A DNA stretch of 64,000 nucleotides from Canna indica (lineage: Eukaryota; Streptophyta; Magnoliopsida; Zingiberales; Cannaceae), in assembly GCA_034359265.1 (NCBI GenBank), contig CP136890.1:96187501-96251500 (forward strand), written 5' to 3'. The number at the start of each line of letters is the position of its first letter. Position 1 is the first letter of the stretch. The position numbers and the translations under genes were made by a program. A model generated the notes under the pieces. The model saw only the letters and a program-made list of their open reading frames with translations. It searched no databases and was not told where the DNA came from. Shown here piece by piece: positions 23,077 to 36,300 of this stretch.

Positions 23077-24445
23077 ATGGCCCCCTGCATCAACAGTACC
23101 CTCTTCTTCTTCTTCTTCTTCTTCTTCTTCCACCTCCTACTTTGCCTGACCCCCTCCCTTGCCGCCGCCGGCCGCGTACCCGCTCTCATCGTCTTCGGCG
23201 ACTCCACCGCCGACCCAGGCAACAACAACAACATCCCGGCACTTCTCAAGAGCAACTTCCCTCCCTACGGCCGGGACTTCCCCGGCGGGCGCCCCACCGG
23301 CCGCTTCTCCAACGGCCGGCTCGCTTCCGACTTCATCTCCGAGGGCTTGGGCCTCCCGCCGACCGTGCCGGCGTACCTCGATCCCGGGTACGGCATCGAA
23401 GACTTCGCCAAAGGCGTCAGCTTCGCCTCCGCTGGCACCGGTCTCGACAAAGTCACCTCCGACATCTTAGTGAGTTATCAGTTCTAATTATTAATTGTTC
23501 CATTTAACTCTGTTTTCTACGTACGTACTTGCAATTGCATGGCGTAGAAGTTATTTACGTAATATTTCATGCAGCAATTGTTGTATAACATAATTAATGA
23601 CATAGAACTAAAAGCATTAATCAATTATAAATCTTGCAAATTATTGCAGCATGTGATACCCTTGTGGAAGGAGGTGGAGTTCTTCAAGGAGTACCAGGAG
23701 AAGCTGAGAAGCTACGCGGGGGAGGCAATGGCGGCGCACATTGTCGGCGAGGCAGTCTACATCGTCAGCATCGGCACCAACGACTTCCTGGTGAACTACT
23801 TCAGCTACGTGACCGGGCGGGCAGCGGAATTCACGGCGGAAGAATTCGCTGGCTTCCTCGTCAGCATCGCCGGAGACTTCCTCACGGAGATCTACCGGCT
23901 GGGGGCTCGGAAGATAACGTTCTTCGGGCTCGGCCCCATCGGGTGCCTGCCGCTGGAGAGGACGGTCAACGTCCTCGGCGCCGGCGGCTGCATCGAGGAG
24001 TTCAACGAGGCGGCGAGGTCCTTCAACGCGAAGCTGCAGGCGTTGATACGGCGACTGAGTGCATCGCTGCCGAGGCTGAAGCTGAGTTATACTCCGGTCG
24101 ATGGTCATGTTTTGGATATCCTTAATAATCCTTCCGCTTATGGTAATTAATTAGTTCACTAATAATATCCTAATGGAAGTAAACATGAGCTCAGAGTGGG
24201 ACAATATAGATAATATATATGAATTGAGGGGCTAATGAGTGGCTCACGCAGGGATTGAGAATGTGGAAGAAGGATGCTGTGCAACGGGGAAGGTGGAGAT
24301 TGGATATTCGTGCAACGAGTGGAGCCCATTTACGTGCGAAGACGCCGACAAGTACGCGTTCTGGGACGCCTTCCACCCCACTGAGAAAATATACCGTCGC
24401 CTCGCCGAAGCAACGCTCAGAACAACTTTGGCTGAGTTCATCTGA
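23077..24445 (+). CDS. GDSL-type esterase/lipase, copy 1
   Basis: A secreted plant SGNH/GDSL hydrolase expected to cleave ester bonds of lipids or cell-wall substrates; the natural substrate cannot be read from sequence. Exons 23077-23469, 23650-24142 and 24252-24445 give 359 residues, typical for the family. Residues 1 to about 31 form a signal peptide whose core is nine phenylalanines. Block I is FGDSTADPGNNN with catalytic Ser43; block III is IGTNDF with Asn175; block V is DAFHP with Asp334 and His337. The first intron is phase 0 and the second phase 1, with standard splice ends. I chose the Met at 23077 because the signal peptide follows directly; the in-frame ATG at 23029 is possible. 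The gene is intact and paralogous to the one at 41735. Confidence 0.9.
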
Positions 24446-27395
24446 ACTCATTTTATTCTCTAAAATAATTTAAGAGAAAATTAATCAATTCTAGGTACAG
24501 ATTGGCGTATGTCTGCGCTGACACGTGTAATGATTCAGCGTTCTATAAGAACTAAAAAAAATTCTCGTGCTTCGCGACGGAATAATTTCTTTTATAAAAT
24601 ATAATTAATATTGATAAATAATATTTGATCACATATTAATAAATAAAATGAATAGAACAAAATTACACATTGAAATACAAAAAATAAGGTCACGTATCAA
24701 TAGAGATAAATATTAATATTAATTTCACAATAATCAAATTTAAATTCAATGATGATAAAAAAAATTAATTGTCTAAATGGTAAAATGAGTGAAAAATATA
24801 ATAAAGGTGAATACATAAAAAATAAATACAATAAAAAAAATAACAATAAGCGAAATTGTTCAAACAATTTATTTCTTTATTAAAAATAACCATAGTTGAA
24901 AAAAGCACAACTATGAAAAAGAAAAAATACTGTATTTTTTGATGCCATATTTTTTATAAATAATGTCTAATCAAAAAATTTATGGAAATAATTATATATT
25001 GAAACATATAAGAAATAAAATATAATTAAACAATATGAGATGAATATAGAATCATGTATTGATAAATCTAAAAATAACCATCAATCTTATGATGATCAAA
25101 TTTAATTTCAACAATAATAATAAACTTTAATATATTAAGAAGAATTAGCAATAATATAATAAAGGTGGATATATATTTTAAAATAAATAAAAACAACAAT
25201 AAATGCAAATTAATAAAAAGAAATAACATCAATCATAAACACTTCAAGTATTTTTTCGCAAAAAATAAAAAAAATACTATATGAAGCCATGTATTACAAT
25301 CAACTCAATTGTATTCGTTCAGAAATTTAAATTTTCTTTAAGAAATACAAAATTTAGAATCAAAAAATTGAAATGTAAAAATATAAATTAAACTAAATTA
25401 ATGAAAAGTGAACTATTTAATTAATAATATAATCAAAAGATATTGATATGATTTGAAGTATTAAATTTTTCTCTAAAATGCATAACCGAACTCAATAAAA
25501 AAACAAAAAATTAAACAAAATTAAAAATAATACAAATATATATTAACATATATAATACAAATTAATACTACCAAAATAGAAAATAAAATAAAATATTTAT
25601 TAAAATAATAGATGATGATGACGACAAAAAAAAGGAAATAAAAATAAAAGTAAAAAGTAATAAATAGCAATAAATAATATATAATGTGACAAAATATATA
25701 TATTTATATAATGCATATTAAAAAGTTCTAGACAAATTGCAATGATAAAATCATGTCTATTTGCTAAAGAATGTTCACAAAAAATTAAATTTAATTAATA
25801 TAAAATCTTATTACAAAGATGAGAACGATAAGCATGAAATTTTCTATTCGAACCAACCTGAATTGAAAAATTTATACAAGAGACAGCATGATATAATATT
25901 ATTTAATTTTAAATTATACAAAATATATGTTGATTTCTTATTCCATTCAATTCAAAATTTTATAATTCTGTTGGAAAATGCAAAATCAAAAAATATATTG
26001 ATGAAAAACCAAGGAATTAAAATGAATAAAGAAAATAAATATTCAACTGATAGTGATATAAGCAATAAATATTAGTTAAGTTTAATTCTAAATTTAAAAT
26101 TTTCTTCAAAATGCGATAGTCAAACTTAATTAAAAAAATTAAAATAATACGAAAGAGATTTGAAGTTTTAGATTTTTCTAATGCAATAATTAAATAACAC
26201 AAATAAATAAAACTTAATAAATTTGATCAAATAAAACTTAATTTAAGAATGTCACTTTGAAATTTTAGATTTTTTGAAATGTAATAAATTGAATCAAATA
26301 AGTTAAATTAAAATTTGATCCAATTAAAAAGTCAAATTTTAACATGTAATAGATAAAATATAATACTACCATGAAATATATATTAAATAATAATATTATA
26401 AGTAAAAAACATTGATTTGATTCAGATCTTTAAATTCTTCTAAATGTGATGACCTAATATAATTAAAAAATAGGAAAAGTTTAATTCATAATACTAAATT
26501 TTAAAATTAATTAAAGTTTGGAAGAAAAATTTAATATATAAAATAAAAGTAAACTGAAAAATGAAAAAATGAAAAAGAAACAGAAATGAAAATTTTTGAA
26601 AATTAAAAACTTAAAAAACTATGGAAGAAATATTTTGATATATAAAATAAAAGTAAAATTGAAGATTCAAAAAGAAAATTGAAAACCAGAAATGAAAATT
26701 TTCAAAATTAAAAATAGAAAAAACATACAAAGGCAGCGCTGTAATGAAATAAAAAAAGAATTTTTTTAAAAAAGAAAAAAGTAAATCGGCAATGCTCACA
26801 ACGCTGCTCCTCCAAATTAAAAGAAAAAGAAAAAAAAACAGTGATGCTGTAGTATATGAAATAAATAAATAAAAGAAGATAGCCACTTAGTCTTAGTGCT
26901 GCCATACATCTCCTCCTCTTCCATTTTTACTATTAAAATCAGCCACGTGCCAGCATACAGCACAAAAACGAAGGCAAAGTGAAAAAAAGAAAAGAAAAAG
27001 TCAAAAAAAAAAGTGAGGAAATCGTGAAGAGAGCAGGAGCCTCTCCGTACATAACACAATATCCAACTTCTAAAATTACTATATAGTAGATAGATAGATT
27101 GGGAGAATAAGTTCGAGGTTAATTATTGGTATAAATTACTGTTATTGACCGAAGTTTCAAAGTTGAGATCACTGATGTAACAAGAATACATAATTGCACA
27201 AAAATCAGACCATCTGATGGCAACCAAGTATAATTCAAAGGTGATGTGTTCAACGCACCAATGCAATCCTCCTGTTCTTTATTATTGCTGGTTTGCTAAC
27301 CTACTGAAATGAGCGTAAAATGATAGTCTCATCCTGTTCTGCTACATATGGGTGGTCTCTAAGGGCTACAAGTGAAGCTGGACTTCATGAATGCA
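24446..27395. other. AT-rich region between GDSL1 and the SDR gene
   Basis: Very AT-rich and without a supported gene. Related AT-rich stretches recur at about 24610-24905 and 25015-25260 (shared words AATAATCAAATTTAA and ATATAATAAAGGTG). A second repeat of about 110 bases, sharing ATATAAAATAAAAGTAAA, recurs at 26520-26700. Open frames here are phenylalanine- or lysine-rich by base composition only. The last 300 bases are 3' flank of the SDR gene. Confidence 0.4.
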
Positions 27396-30300
27396 TTATA
27401 GCCTAGAAGGCATTCCTCCTGCAACCACAATTGTTTCTCCAGTAATGTATGATGAGTCATCCGAGGCCAAAAAGGCAGCGGCTGAAGCCATGTCTCCGGT
27501 TGTCCCGAGCCTCTTGAGCAAAGTTTGGTCCTCAACTGTTTTCCTCTGCATAAAAACATAATTTAGAGTTTCAAGATGATTGTATGATTGTTGACAAGAA
27601 AAGTTGACGCAGAATGGTCCTTAATGTGACTCCTACCAGTGTTTGTACCAAAAATTTAACTATATGCATGTCAATCACTATAAAGGATGGCCCAATATAC
27701 TAATTACATGTAATCAACCACATCCATCATCATAAATTCAATTTGAATGGTCATCAAATTTTGGAATTTGGAGTATTAGTACTATCCACACTTGCACTAA
27801 GAGGGTCTAAATGTCTAATTCAAAAATTTTGTGAGAGGTGTCATCTGAACCTGGAAGAATAAACTTCTCAACACCAAGGTAGGGTGACAAAGAGTGCTGG
27901 CACTCACAAAAATGATATAAGAAATAAGCAAAAGGCAAATAAATCCATACAATTTCCAATTTTGATACTAATTCAAGCAAATGCATTGAATCAGCGTTGA
28001 AGTAGTGGGAATCACTACCATGAAATTAAAAGGAAGAAGAAAATACATACAATAGCATCACTTTTTGTGATAAAATCGGCAAAATGTGTGGGCACAAATC
28101 CAGGAGCGATACAGTTGACGCGGGTATCTGGACCCATCTCAGCGGCAAGGGCCTACAAGAAATTAAGAGCAGTTTCTTGTCAATGTGCTATTGACTATCC
28201 CTAGTACATTCTAACAAGAAAAATAACGTAATCAGAATTCCAGATGCAAGAGAAAGATAACCTGAAATTTATGTTATTCAAGGTCAAAAGCACTCTTCAA
28301 CTATGAGCTTTTTCATATTTGCAACCGTTATTCTCATATGTATATAATATTTACATATCAATGCGCACCGAGGCGTTTCAGATATGGAGAAAGTGCATAA
28401 CTATTTTAGCCAAAATGCAGAGACACAAATTCTTTCATATTACATAAAAACAACACAGAGAAAATAGTAAAAACTAAGGGCATAAAATGGTTTTTACACT
28501 TGAGAAAACCTTTTTCATGACTGATGCCATATTGTCATTACATTTATTTTTCTTGAAAGGAGTCATTCTTAGAAAAAATAATCTTCGGATGTTCACAACA
28601 GCATTCATTTCTAAAAGAGAGAATAAATCTCTTTCAAACTGATTTAGCAATTAGCATGATAGCATGAGGAATAACAATTGAAAGAATATATATTAAGAAT
28701 CAGTGAGTTTCACTCATTTTATGGACTAGAAAAACAAAATGAAAAAGCACATGAATATCATATTATAGTTGTGAAGATGCTTGTTAAATTTATCACAGTT
28801 TCTTAGTTGTATCGGGCATCCAATACTCGCCTGGTCCTTTAGTTTAATATAAGAAGTAAATCACTGCAAAATGGACTGCAGAAAAATCCATTTTACAGTG
28901 CTAATTAGGATAGTAATAAGTTTCTACTTTCTATGTTGTATGACTCTAGTCTTCATAACATGAACTAAGAAGATTAATATCAATTCCAAAGCTTGGATAA
29001 ATGTGCAACAGCTCTACCATACATTGCAGCAAAACAGTACCCCAGATGGAACAACAATGAGAATAAGAGAAGTACCTTAGTGAGTCCAAGAAGAGCAGTC
29101 TTTGTAACACCATACATGGCCATTGATGCCTGTGGGTGATACCCTGCAATTGATGAGATAAGGATGACAGATGATCCTTTCTGTAAGTAAGGTCCAGCAG
29201 CCTGCAGAAGAAATAAGGTTAATAATACACTCGAATAAGACTAAGTGAAATCTCACCAACATAAAAACTACCTGCAGAATAAGGATGGAAGATTTCACAT
29301 TGATGTCCCAAAGTTTATCAAGCAATGACTCACTGGTATCCAGAATGCTATCTACTGAGGGATTAGCAGCAGCATTTGACACAACTATATCTATATGACC
29401 ATATTTCTGCAGCAAAAGAAAAACGATAAACCCTAAGCAGAAGAGTTAATGAAGAAATATAAGCAAACCAGCTATTTTAAATCTTAAGCGTTAATGAAGA
29501 AACACAAGTATATCTATGTATGTATAATACTACTATCATGATTGGCAAGACATATGATTAGTGATCCAGCTATTCATCAAGCACAGTAAACACTTAAAGG
29601 ATATTTAAAAAAAAAAAAAATAGAAAAAACCTCAGCTACTGTCTCATTTAAACTGGCCTAAACTGCAACCAACACAAGTATCAAACAACACTTGGCTAAA
29701 AAGAGGAAATCTGTTACGAGCCTTGGTGTAAGCTTGGTCGCCGATAGTTGATACTTTCACCTATCTTGATAGGAGGGAAGAGGTGTAAGAGAGAGAAGAG
29801 GGAATAGAGAGAGAGAGTGGGAGAGATTGGAGTCAAGTCATGCCTATCTTTGTATTCATCTCATCTCTCTTTAAATAGAGATTACAAGGATAATAGCATT
29901 GATTACAATACTTAATGGTCTAATAAATAGAAATGCAATAGCATTGATTACAATGCTTAATGGTCTAATAAATAGAAATGCAATAGCATTGATTACAATG
30001 CTTTATTCCAATGGTCTAATAATTTGTGGTGACATTTATTGTCTGCCACTTGGTAATTAAGGTGTTGGTGTTTGATGATTACGACGCTGATATTTAATCT
30101 TGTAACGCGCGTCGTGAGTGAGCTGGTTGGTGTTGGTATCATTTCCCCCGTCCTGAGATTTATGCTTGACTGCAAGCATGAAATCAAGATAAGATGATTG
30201 TAGCGAGCTGGTTGGTTCCCAAGTAGCTTCAGATATTGAAAAGTCTGCCCACTGGACAAGACATTCATCGGTGCCTTTGCTGGAACGTTGAGCCAAAATT

Positions 30301-33300
30301 TCCACTGGGATTGAGTTTATGGCAGCATGTGGCAATGGAGGAAGACATGATGGTGTTGATGGCAAGGGCCCATGGAAGCGCTTAAGGAAGGAGATATGGA
30401 AGACATTGTGAAGCTTGGACTCCTTAGGCAATTCAAGAGCGTAAGCAACATTACCAATGCGGCGGAGGATACGGAAGGGACCGTAAAAGCAAGGGGCCAA
30501 CTTGTTAGAAGTCCGCCGAGCGAGTGAACTTTGGCGATAGGGCTGTAACTTGAGAAGTACGAGATCATGGGGCTGAAATAGGAGATCGCGATGTTTGCGA
30601 TCATAGTTCCTTTTCATGAGTTGCTGAGCTTGAAGTAGTCGGGCCCTAATAAGTTGGATGTGCTGGTCATGTTCTTGGAGGGAATGGTCAACCGCCTCAA
30701 GGTGGGAGACGCCCGCTGTGTAGGAGAGAAGGCGGAGTGGTGGCCGTCCATAAACTACTTCAAAGGGGCTGATTTTGAGGGCTGAATGGAATGCAGTGTT
30801 GTAACAAAACTCCACCCATGGAAGCCACTTAAGCCAAGTTTTGGGGCGGTCACTAGTAAAACACCGAAGGTAGACTTCGAGGCTGCGGTTGACAACTTTG
30901 GTTTGACCGTCCGCTTGAGGATGGTAGGCATATGTGAAATGAGATTGGTGCCCGAAAGTGAAAATAGTTCACGCCAAAAGCGACTAGTGAAGGTGACGTC
31001 GCGGTTAGAGACGATGGACTCAGGTATCACGTGGAGGCGAACTATATTGTCGAAGAAGACACGGGCTACCGACGATGCTGTATAAGGATGTTGGAGGCTG
31101 ATGAAGTGTCCATACTTGGAGAGACGATCCACAACCACCAAGATCACAGATTTGCTGCTAGAGATAGGGAGGCCTTCAATAAAATCGATGGAGATGTCTA
31201 CCCAGATTTGATGTGGAATGGGCAATGGTTGGAGAAGGCCAGCAGGGAGTAATATCTCAGTTTTGTTGTGTTGGCAAATGACACACCGTTGGACGTGTTC
31301 ACGAACATCACGGCGAAGGTGATCCCAATGGAATTCTGCGCGCACCCTTTGGAGAGGGCGTTGATACCCCTCATGGGTTGAATCATGAAGGGCGCTGACA
31401 ATGGTGTGGCGGAGAGGAGATGTGGTTGGTATGACGATCCTGTTTTTGAAGAAAATGACACCGTCTTTGAGCGCCCATAGTGAAGGTTGAGGACTTGAGG
31501 CATGAGAGGAATATCCAGCAGTAGTGTTTTCAGTTGAGGGTAATTTTGGAGCTCCTGTTGCGGTTGTAAGATAAAAGCAGAATGAGGAAAGGAGAGGGCG
31601 GCAAGGTGACCTGTAGTGCCTGGTCGGCGGGACAGAGCATCGGCAGCGGAATTCAGTCGGCCGACTTTATATTCGATGGAAAAATCATAGCCCAAGAGCT
31701 TAGAAACCCAACGATGTTGTGGTGAGGTGGCCAAACGTTGTTCCAAGAGATATTTTAAGCTGAAATGGTCTGTGCGGACCACAAATTTATGCCCCCATAA
31801 ATAAGGGGTCCAATGCTTGATGGCCATAACCAACCCAATGAGTTCTTTTTCATATGCCGCTAATTGATGCATGTGAGAAGCAAATGGACGGCTGAAGTAA
31901 GCGATAGGATGGTTATTTTGATGGAGAACTGCTCCAATCCCATTGCTTGCTGCATCACATTCAATGATGAAAGGTTGAGTGAAGTCAGGAAGTGCTAAGG
32001 TAGGTGTTGTTGTGAGAGCAGTTTTGAGATTTGCAAATGAAGTTGAGGCCTCAACGGTCCATAAGAAGCTGTTTTTGCGCAATAGGGAGGTGAGGGGTGC
32101 AGCTAAAACTCCATAGTTTTGGATGAATTTCCGGTAGTAACCGGCAAGCCCAAGAAAGCTGCGTAGTTCAGTGGCGGAGGTGGGCTGCGGCCAGGATGCA
32201 ATCGCTGAAATTTTCTGAGGATCAGTGCAGACCCCATCGACAGAAATGACATGGCCGAGGTAGGCCACGGAAGAGGAGGCAAATGTGCATTTGGATTCCT
32301 TGAGGAAGAGTTGGTGTTGTCGTAAAGTGGAGAGAACGCGATCAAGGTGGCTGAGATGATCCTCCAAGGAAGGGATGTAGATTAGGATGTCATCAAAGAA
32401 AACGAGGACATACTTACGTAGCATTGGTTGAAAAATGTGGTTCATAAGTGCTTGAAATTTGGATGGGGCATTAGCCAATCCGAATGGCATGACAAGGAAT
32501 TCAAAATGGCCATGGTGGGTGCGGAAGGCTGTCTTTTCCACATCGCCTTCATGCATCCGAATTTGATGGTAGCCGGAGCGCAGGTCAAGTTTTGAGAAGA
32601 CGCGGGCGCCATAGAGTTCATCGAGCTCGTCAATGGTGGGAATAGGAAATTTGTCCTTGATTGTGATGGAGTTCAAGGCGCGGTAATCAACGCAAAACCG
32701 CCAAGATGCATCCTTTTTCTTGACTAGGAGAACATGTGCTGAAAATGGAGAAGTGCTAGGCTGAATGATACCTTGTTGTAGCATTTGTTGGCATTGCTTC
32801 TCAAGTTCATCTTTTTGGTGAAATGGGTATCGGTAGGGGCGTACCGAGACTGGTTGGGAGGGCTGTTGGAGGCGGATGCGATGGTCATGGGACCTGAATG
32901 GAGGAAGGCCTGTTGGTTCTTGAAAAATGCTGCTAAATTTGAGCAGGACAGCATTGATTGTAAGATGGACAGAAGCTGCAGCCGAACAGATTGGTAGGGG
33001 TTGTTGACATTGAAGGCCATGCAATGTTACGACCCCGGTTGGGGTGGAGTACTCAAGGAGTAGCTTTTCAAAGTCCCATGTAATGGGGCCAAGTGTTTGT
33101 AGCCACTGGACTCCTACTCCGGCGTCAAAACCGCTAAGTGTGATGATATAGAAGGAGGTCGAGATGGTTGCAGAGCCAAGTTGAAGAGCTGAGGTGGCAA
33201 ATTGTCCTTTGCATTGGAGACGGCTGCCATTAGCCACAATCACCGACAGATCAGTGCTTGGTTTCAATGGCAATCTGAGTTTGTCAGCCACCATGGAGTT

Positions 33301-36300
33301 GAGGAAGTTGTGGATGCTGCCTGAATCAAGCAACACTCGAATTGCAAGGCCGTGAAGTTGTCCAGCCACTTGCAAGGTTTGCGCAACAAGTATTCCTTGT
33401 AGCGCCATCAAGGAGACATGCGGTTCCTCGCTATTGGCCGGGTATAAGAAGTGATTGTCAGCCATGGTAGGTGGAAGTGCAGCATCTTTTTTGGGCTCAG
33501 CGGTTGCTGGAATATCATCGTCAGGAGCGATTTCCAACATGTAAAGCTGGCGACAGCGATGGTCGGGCGACCATGCCTCCTCGCAGTTGAAGCAGAGGCC
33601 TTGGCGACGGCGCCTTGCGGCCTCGGTATGTGATAGTCGGCGCCTGGGCGGCTGATTTATTCCACCCTTATTCGGTGTACCCGACACAAGGGAGGTGACT
33701 GCTGGTCCAAGTGGCCCTTTTGGGGCAACGAGAGGTTGCTGGTAGGAATGGCGGTTGTACTGTCTAGATTGCGGCGGACTGGAAGCCAACCTCTCGTAAA
33801 GGCGGGAGAGGCGCATGGCTTCCGTCAGATCTACTGGTTTTAGAGCCTCTACCAGCACCTGAAGATTGGGATGAAGACCACGCAGGTAGAGTTCTACCTC
33901 TTATTCGGCATTTAGTTGACCCGCACGAGCGAGGAGACGTTGGAATGTCCCTTGGTAGTCGGCCACCGAGCGAGTATGTTGGAAACTTGCAAGTTCTCCA
34001 AGTTTGTTGCCGCGAGTTGGAGGACCAAAACGGCGATGGCAATGGTCTTGGAACACCATCCAAGACAAGCGAGGTATATCCTTCATTAGTTTAAGCACCC
34101 AAAATTGAGCATCCTTCGTCATGTGATGTGATGCGATTGGCACCTTAGCTTCTTCTTGTATTTGATGAAAGAAAAAATATTGTTCGCATCTCGCTAGCCA
34201 AGGAAGCGGGTCTGCTGTCCCGTCATAACAAAGGAACTCGAAGCGTGGTGCACGGTGGTGGGCGGGTGCCCACGTGTGTTCTCCTGAACATGATTTTGCG
34301 GAAAATTTCTAGGTATTTGCCCTAGAATACCGGGGACGGGTGCTTGCAGGGGCTGATCGGCACCTGCTGCTTGAGGGAAATCATGTCCTGCTTGTGTGGA
34401 TGTGCTACCAGCATCCACAACAGGTGCAGTGCGTATGGCCTGGACTTCTTTGGAGAGAGCGGTGATTTGGTCCAGGATGTGTGCTCTTTCAACTCGTTCT
34501 TGCTCACGCTCCTTAGCTTGAGTCTCACGCTCCTTAGCTTGGGCAGCGGTCATATCTCGCATGAAGGCAGCGAGTTGATCCTGAAATGAGTCGCCCATCT
34601 CTGGCTCTGATACCAAGTTGTTACGAGCCTTGGTGTAAGCTCGTGTTGCTGGTCGCCGATAGTTGATACTTTCACCTATCTTGATAGGAGGGAAGAGGTG
34701 GAAGAGAGAGAAGAGGGAATAGAGAGAGAGAGTGGGAGAGATTGGAGTCAAGTCATGCCTATCTTTGTATTCATCTCATCTCTCTTTAAATAGAGATTAC
34801 AAGGATAATAACATTGATTACAATACTTAATGGTCTAATAAACAGAAATGCAATAGCATTGATTACAATGCTTAATGGTCTAATAAATAGAAATGCAATA
34901 GCATCGATTACAATGCTTAATGGTCTAATAAATAGAAATGCAATAGCATTGATTACAATGCTTTATTCCAATGGTCTAATAATTTATGGTGACATTTATT
35001 GTCTGCCACTTGGTAATTAAGGTGTTGGTGTTTGATGATTACGACACTGATATTTAATCTTGTAACGCGCGTCGTGAGTGAGCTAGTTGGTGTTGGTATC
35101 AAAATACAATCTGACTTCATATTTCCCCGGAACTTCTTGGTTATGAACCATGTTTTAAACCGGAAACTGATTTGCTGGGAAATTCACCTCCTCTTAGTGG
35201 CTCAATCTGGCCTGTGCCCTGATCTATTGGGCACAAGAAATACCCCCAACTGCATTTGGATGGTATGCCTAAATGCAAATCTCCAAAAAATGTTAACTGA
35301 GTTAAAGAGGAAAGGAAATGCGAGTAATAAGTTTCTACATTACAACTAATAAGTGCTTACATCAGCAATTAGATGCTACAATCAAAGAGTCATCCAATTG
35401 GCGGTACAAGCTAGCCAACTAACATGGGATTTTGTAGCCAAACCAATATGCATTTAAGGTGGCCAATAATATCCTGTATAAGTTGCCATATCAAAGATTT
35501 TGCCAGCTCTATTAGTCATTGGTGGTCAGTTAATCATTTACAAAAAAGGACTGAATTTCTGTTAAACAGCCTCTTTTGGTGCTCATGAGTGTCATAAATA
35601 AGGTAAAACCAGAAGGTATTCTTGTTATTGCATTTTAGTTTTGCATGATATTTAGCAGTGATGAGTAGTATAGAAGTATTGGGGGACATTTAGTAGGGGT
35701 GAGTAGTACAGACTACAGAGGTTTTCACAGGTTTCTCTGTTTACTTAAGTTTCCTTAATTGGAAGAAGAGGTAGAGGAAGGAACTTTCTCGTCCTCTCTC
35801 AACCAAAAAGGGAATCAAATCTGTTATGTTCTTCTCCTTGCTTGTCTTTTCTTCTCTGTCTGTTCTCTTTTCTTCAACTCCTCTTCCGGTCTTCCCTGTT
35901 CTTCTTTTTTTCTCTTCTCTTCCACATTTTCATGAAAACTTTGAAATATATGAATAAAAAAGAAACCACAGAAGAAAAGCTACTCCTATGGCATTTTGAG
36001 TGGGATTACACATCCTACCTGGTAGGATTTCAATTTTCTCCTAGATACAAATTAAAATTACTATCATGCAATTTAAAAATCAACAACAACAACAATAATA
36101 ATAATATATAAATATTATTTCACTATAATTGTAATACTACTATTATATTACATTATATTTTATTTGATATTTATTGAAATTGATATATAGTTGTATAAGT
36201 GTGATAAGGCAATTATGGTTAGTCTGTTTCATTGGATAGGATAGGATACCAAATGAGAGAGAATTTGAATAGGATTTTAGTATTCAGTATACATAGGATA

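Larger units (their letters stand above)
21555..24455 (+). repeat. Segmental duplication, copy 1 (GDSL1 block)
   Basis: This block matches 38245-43131 in order and orientation: upstream words such as ATGATTTGCCACAATCG and TTTTCTTGCATAT, the proximal promoter, all three exons, and the first 10 bases after the stop. Similarity ends just beyond ACTCATTTTA. Insertions differ between copies, so copy 2 is longer. Confidence 0.8.
29712..35101 (-). mobile_element. Ty3/gypsy chromovirus inside SDR intron 2
   Basis: A complete 5.4-kb LTR retrotransposon with TG...CA termini, oriented like the host gene. Flanks are AAATC and AAATA, a 4-of-5 match to a 5-bp target duplication. Order on the minus strand: 5' LTR, primer-binding site, gag, protease, reverse transcriptase, RNase H, integrase, chromodomain, polypurine tract, 3' LTR. 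By eye the aligned LTR parts differ at about six positions, pointing to a fairly recent insertion. Confidence 0.92.

Noticed and set aside
23265..24108. Antisense and shifted frames across the GDSL exons (also 41911-42791)
   Set aside because: Arg/Pro/Ser-rich shadows of the GC-rich GDSL coding frame.
26611..27059. Phenylalanine-rich open frames that look like membrane proteins
   Set aside because: They arise from A-rich low-complexity DNA read on the minus strand.
29993..30268. 91-residue frame at the edge of the 3' LTR
   Set aside because: Out-of-frame overlap with the end of gag-pol and the LTR tandem units.
34808..34960. CRISPR-like array in the 5' LTR
   Set aside because: The 45-bp units are contiguous tandem repeats with no unique spacers, and this is a plant genome.
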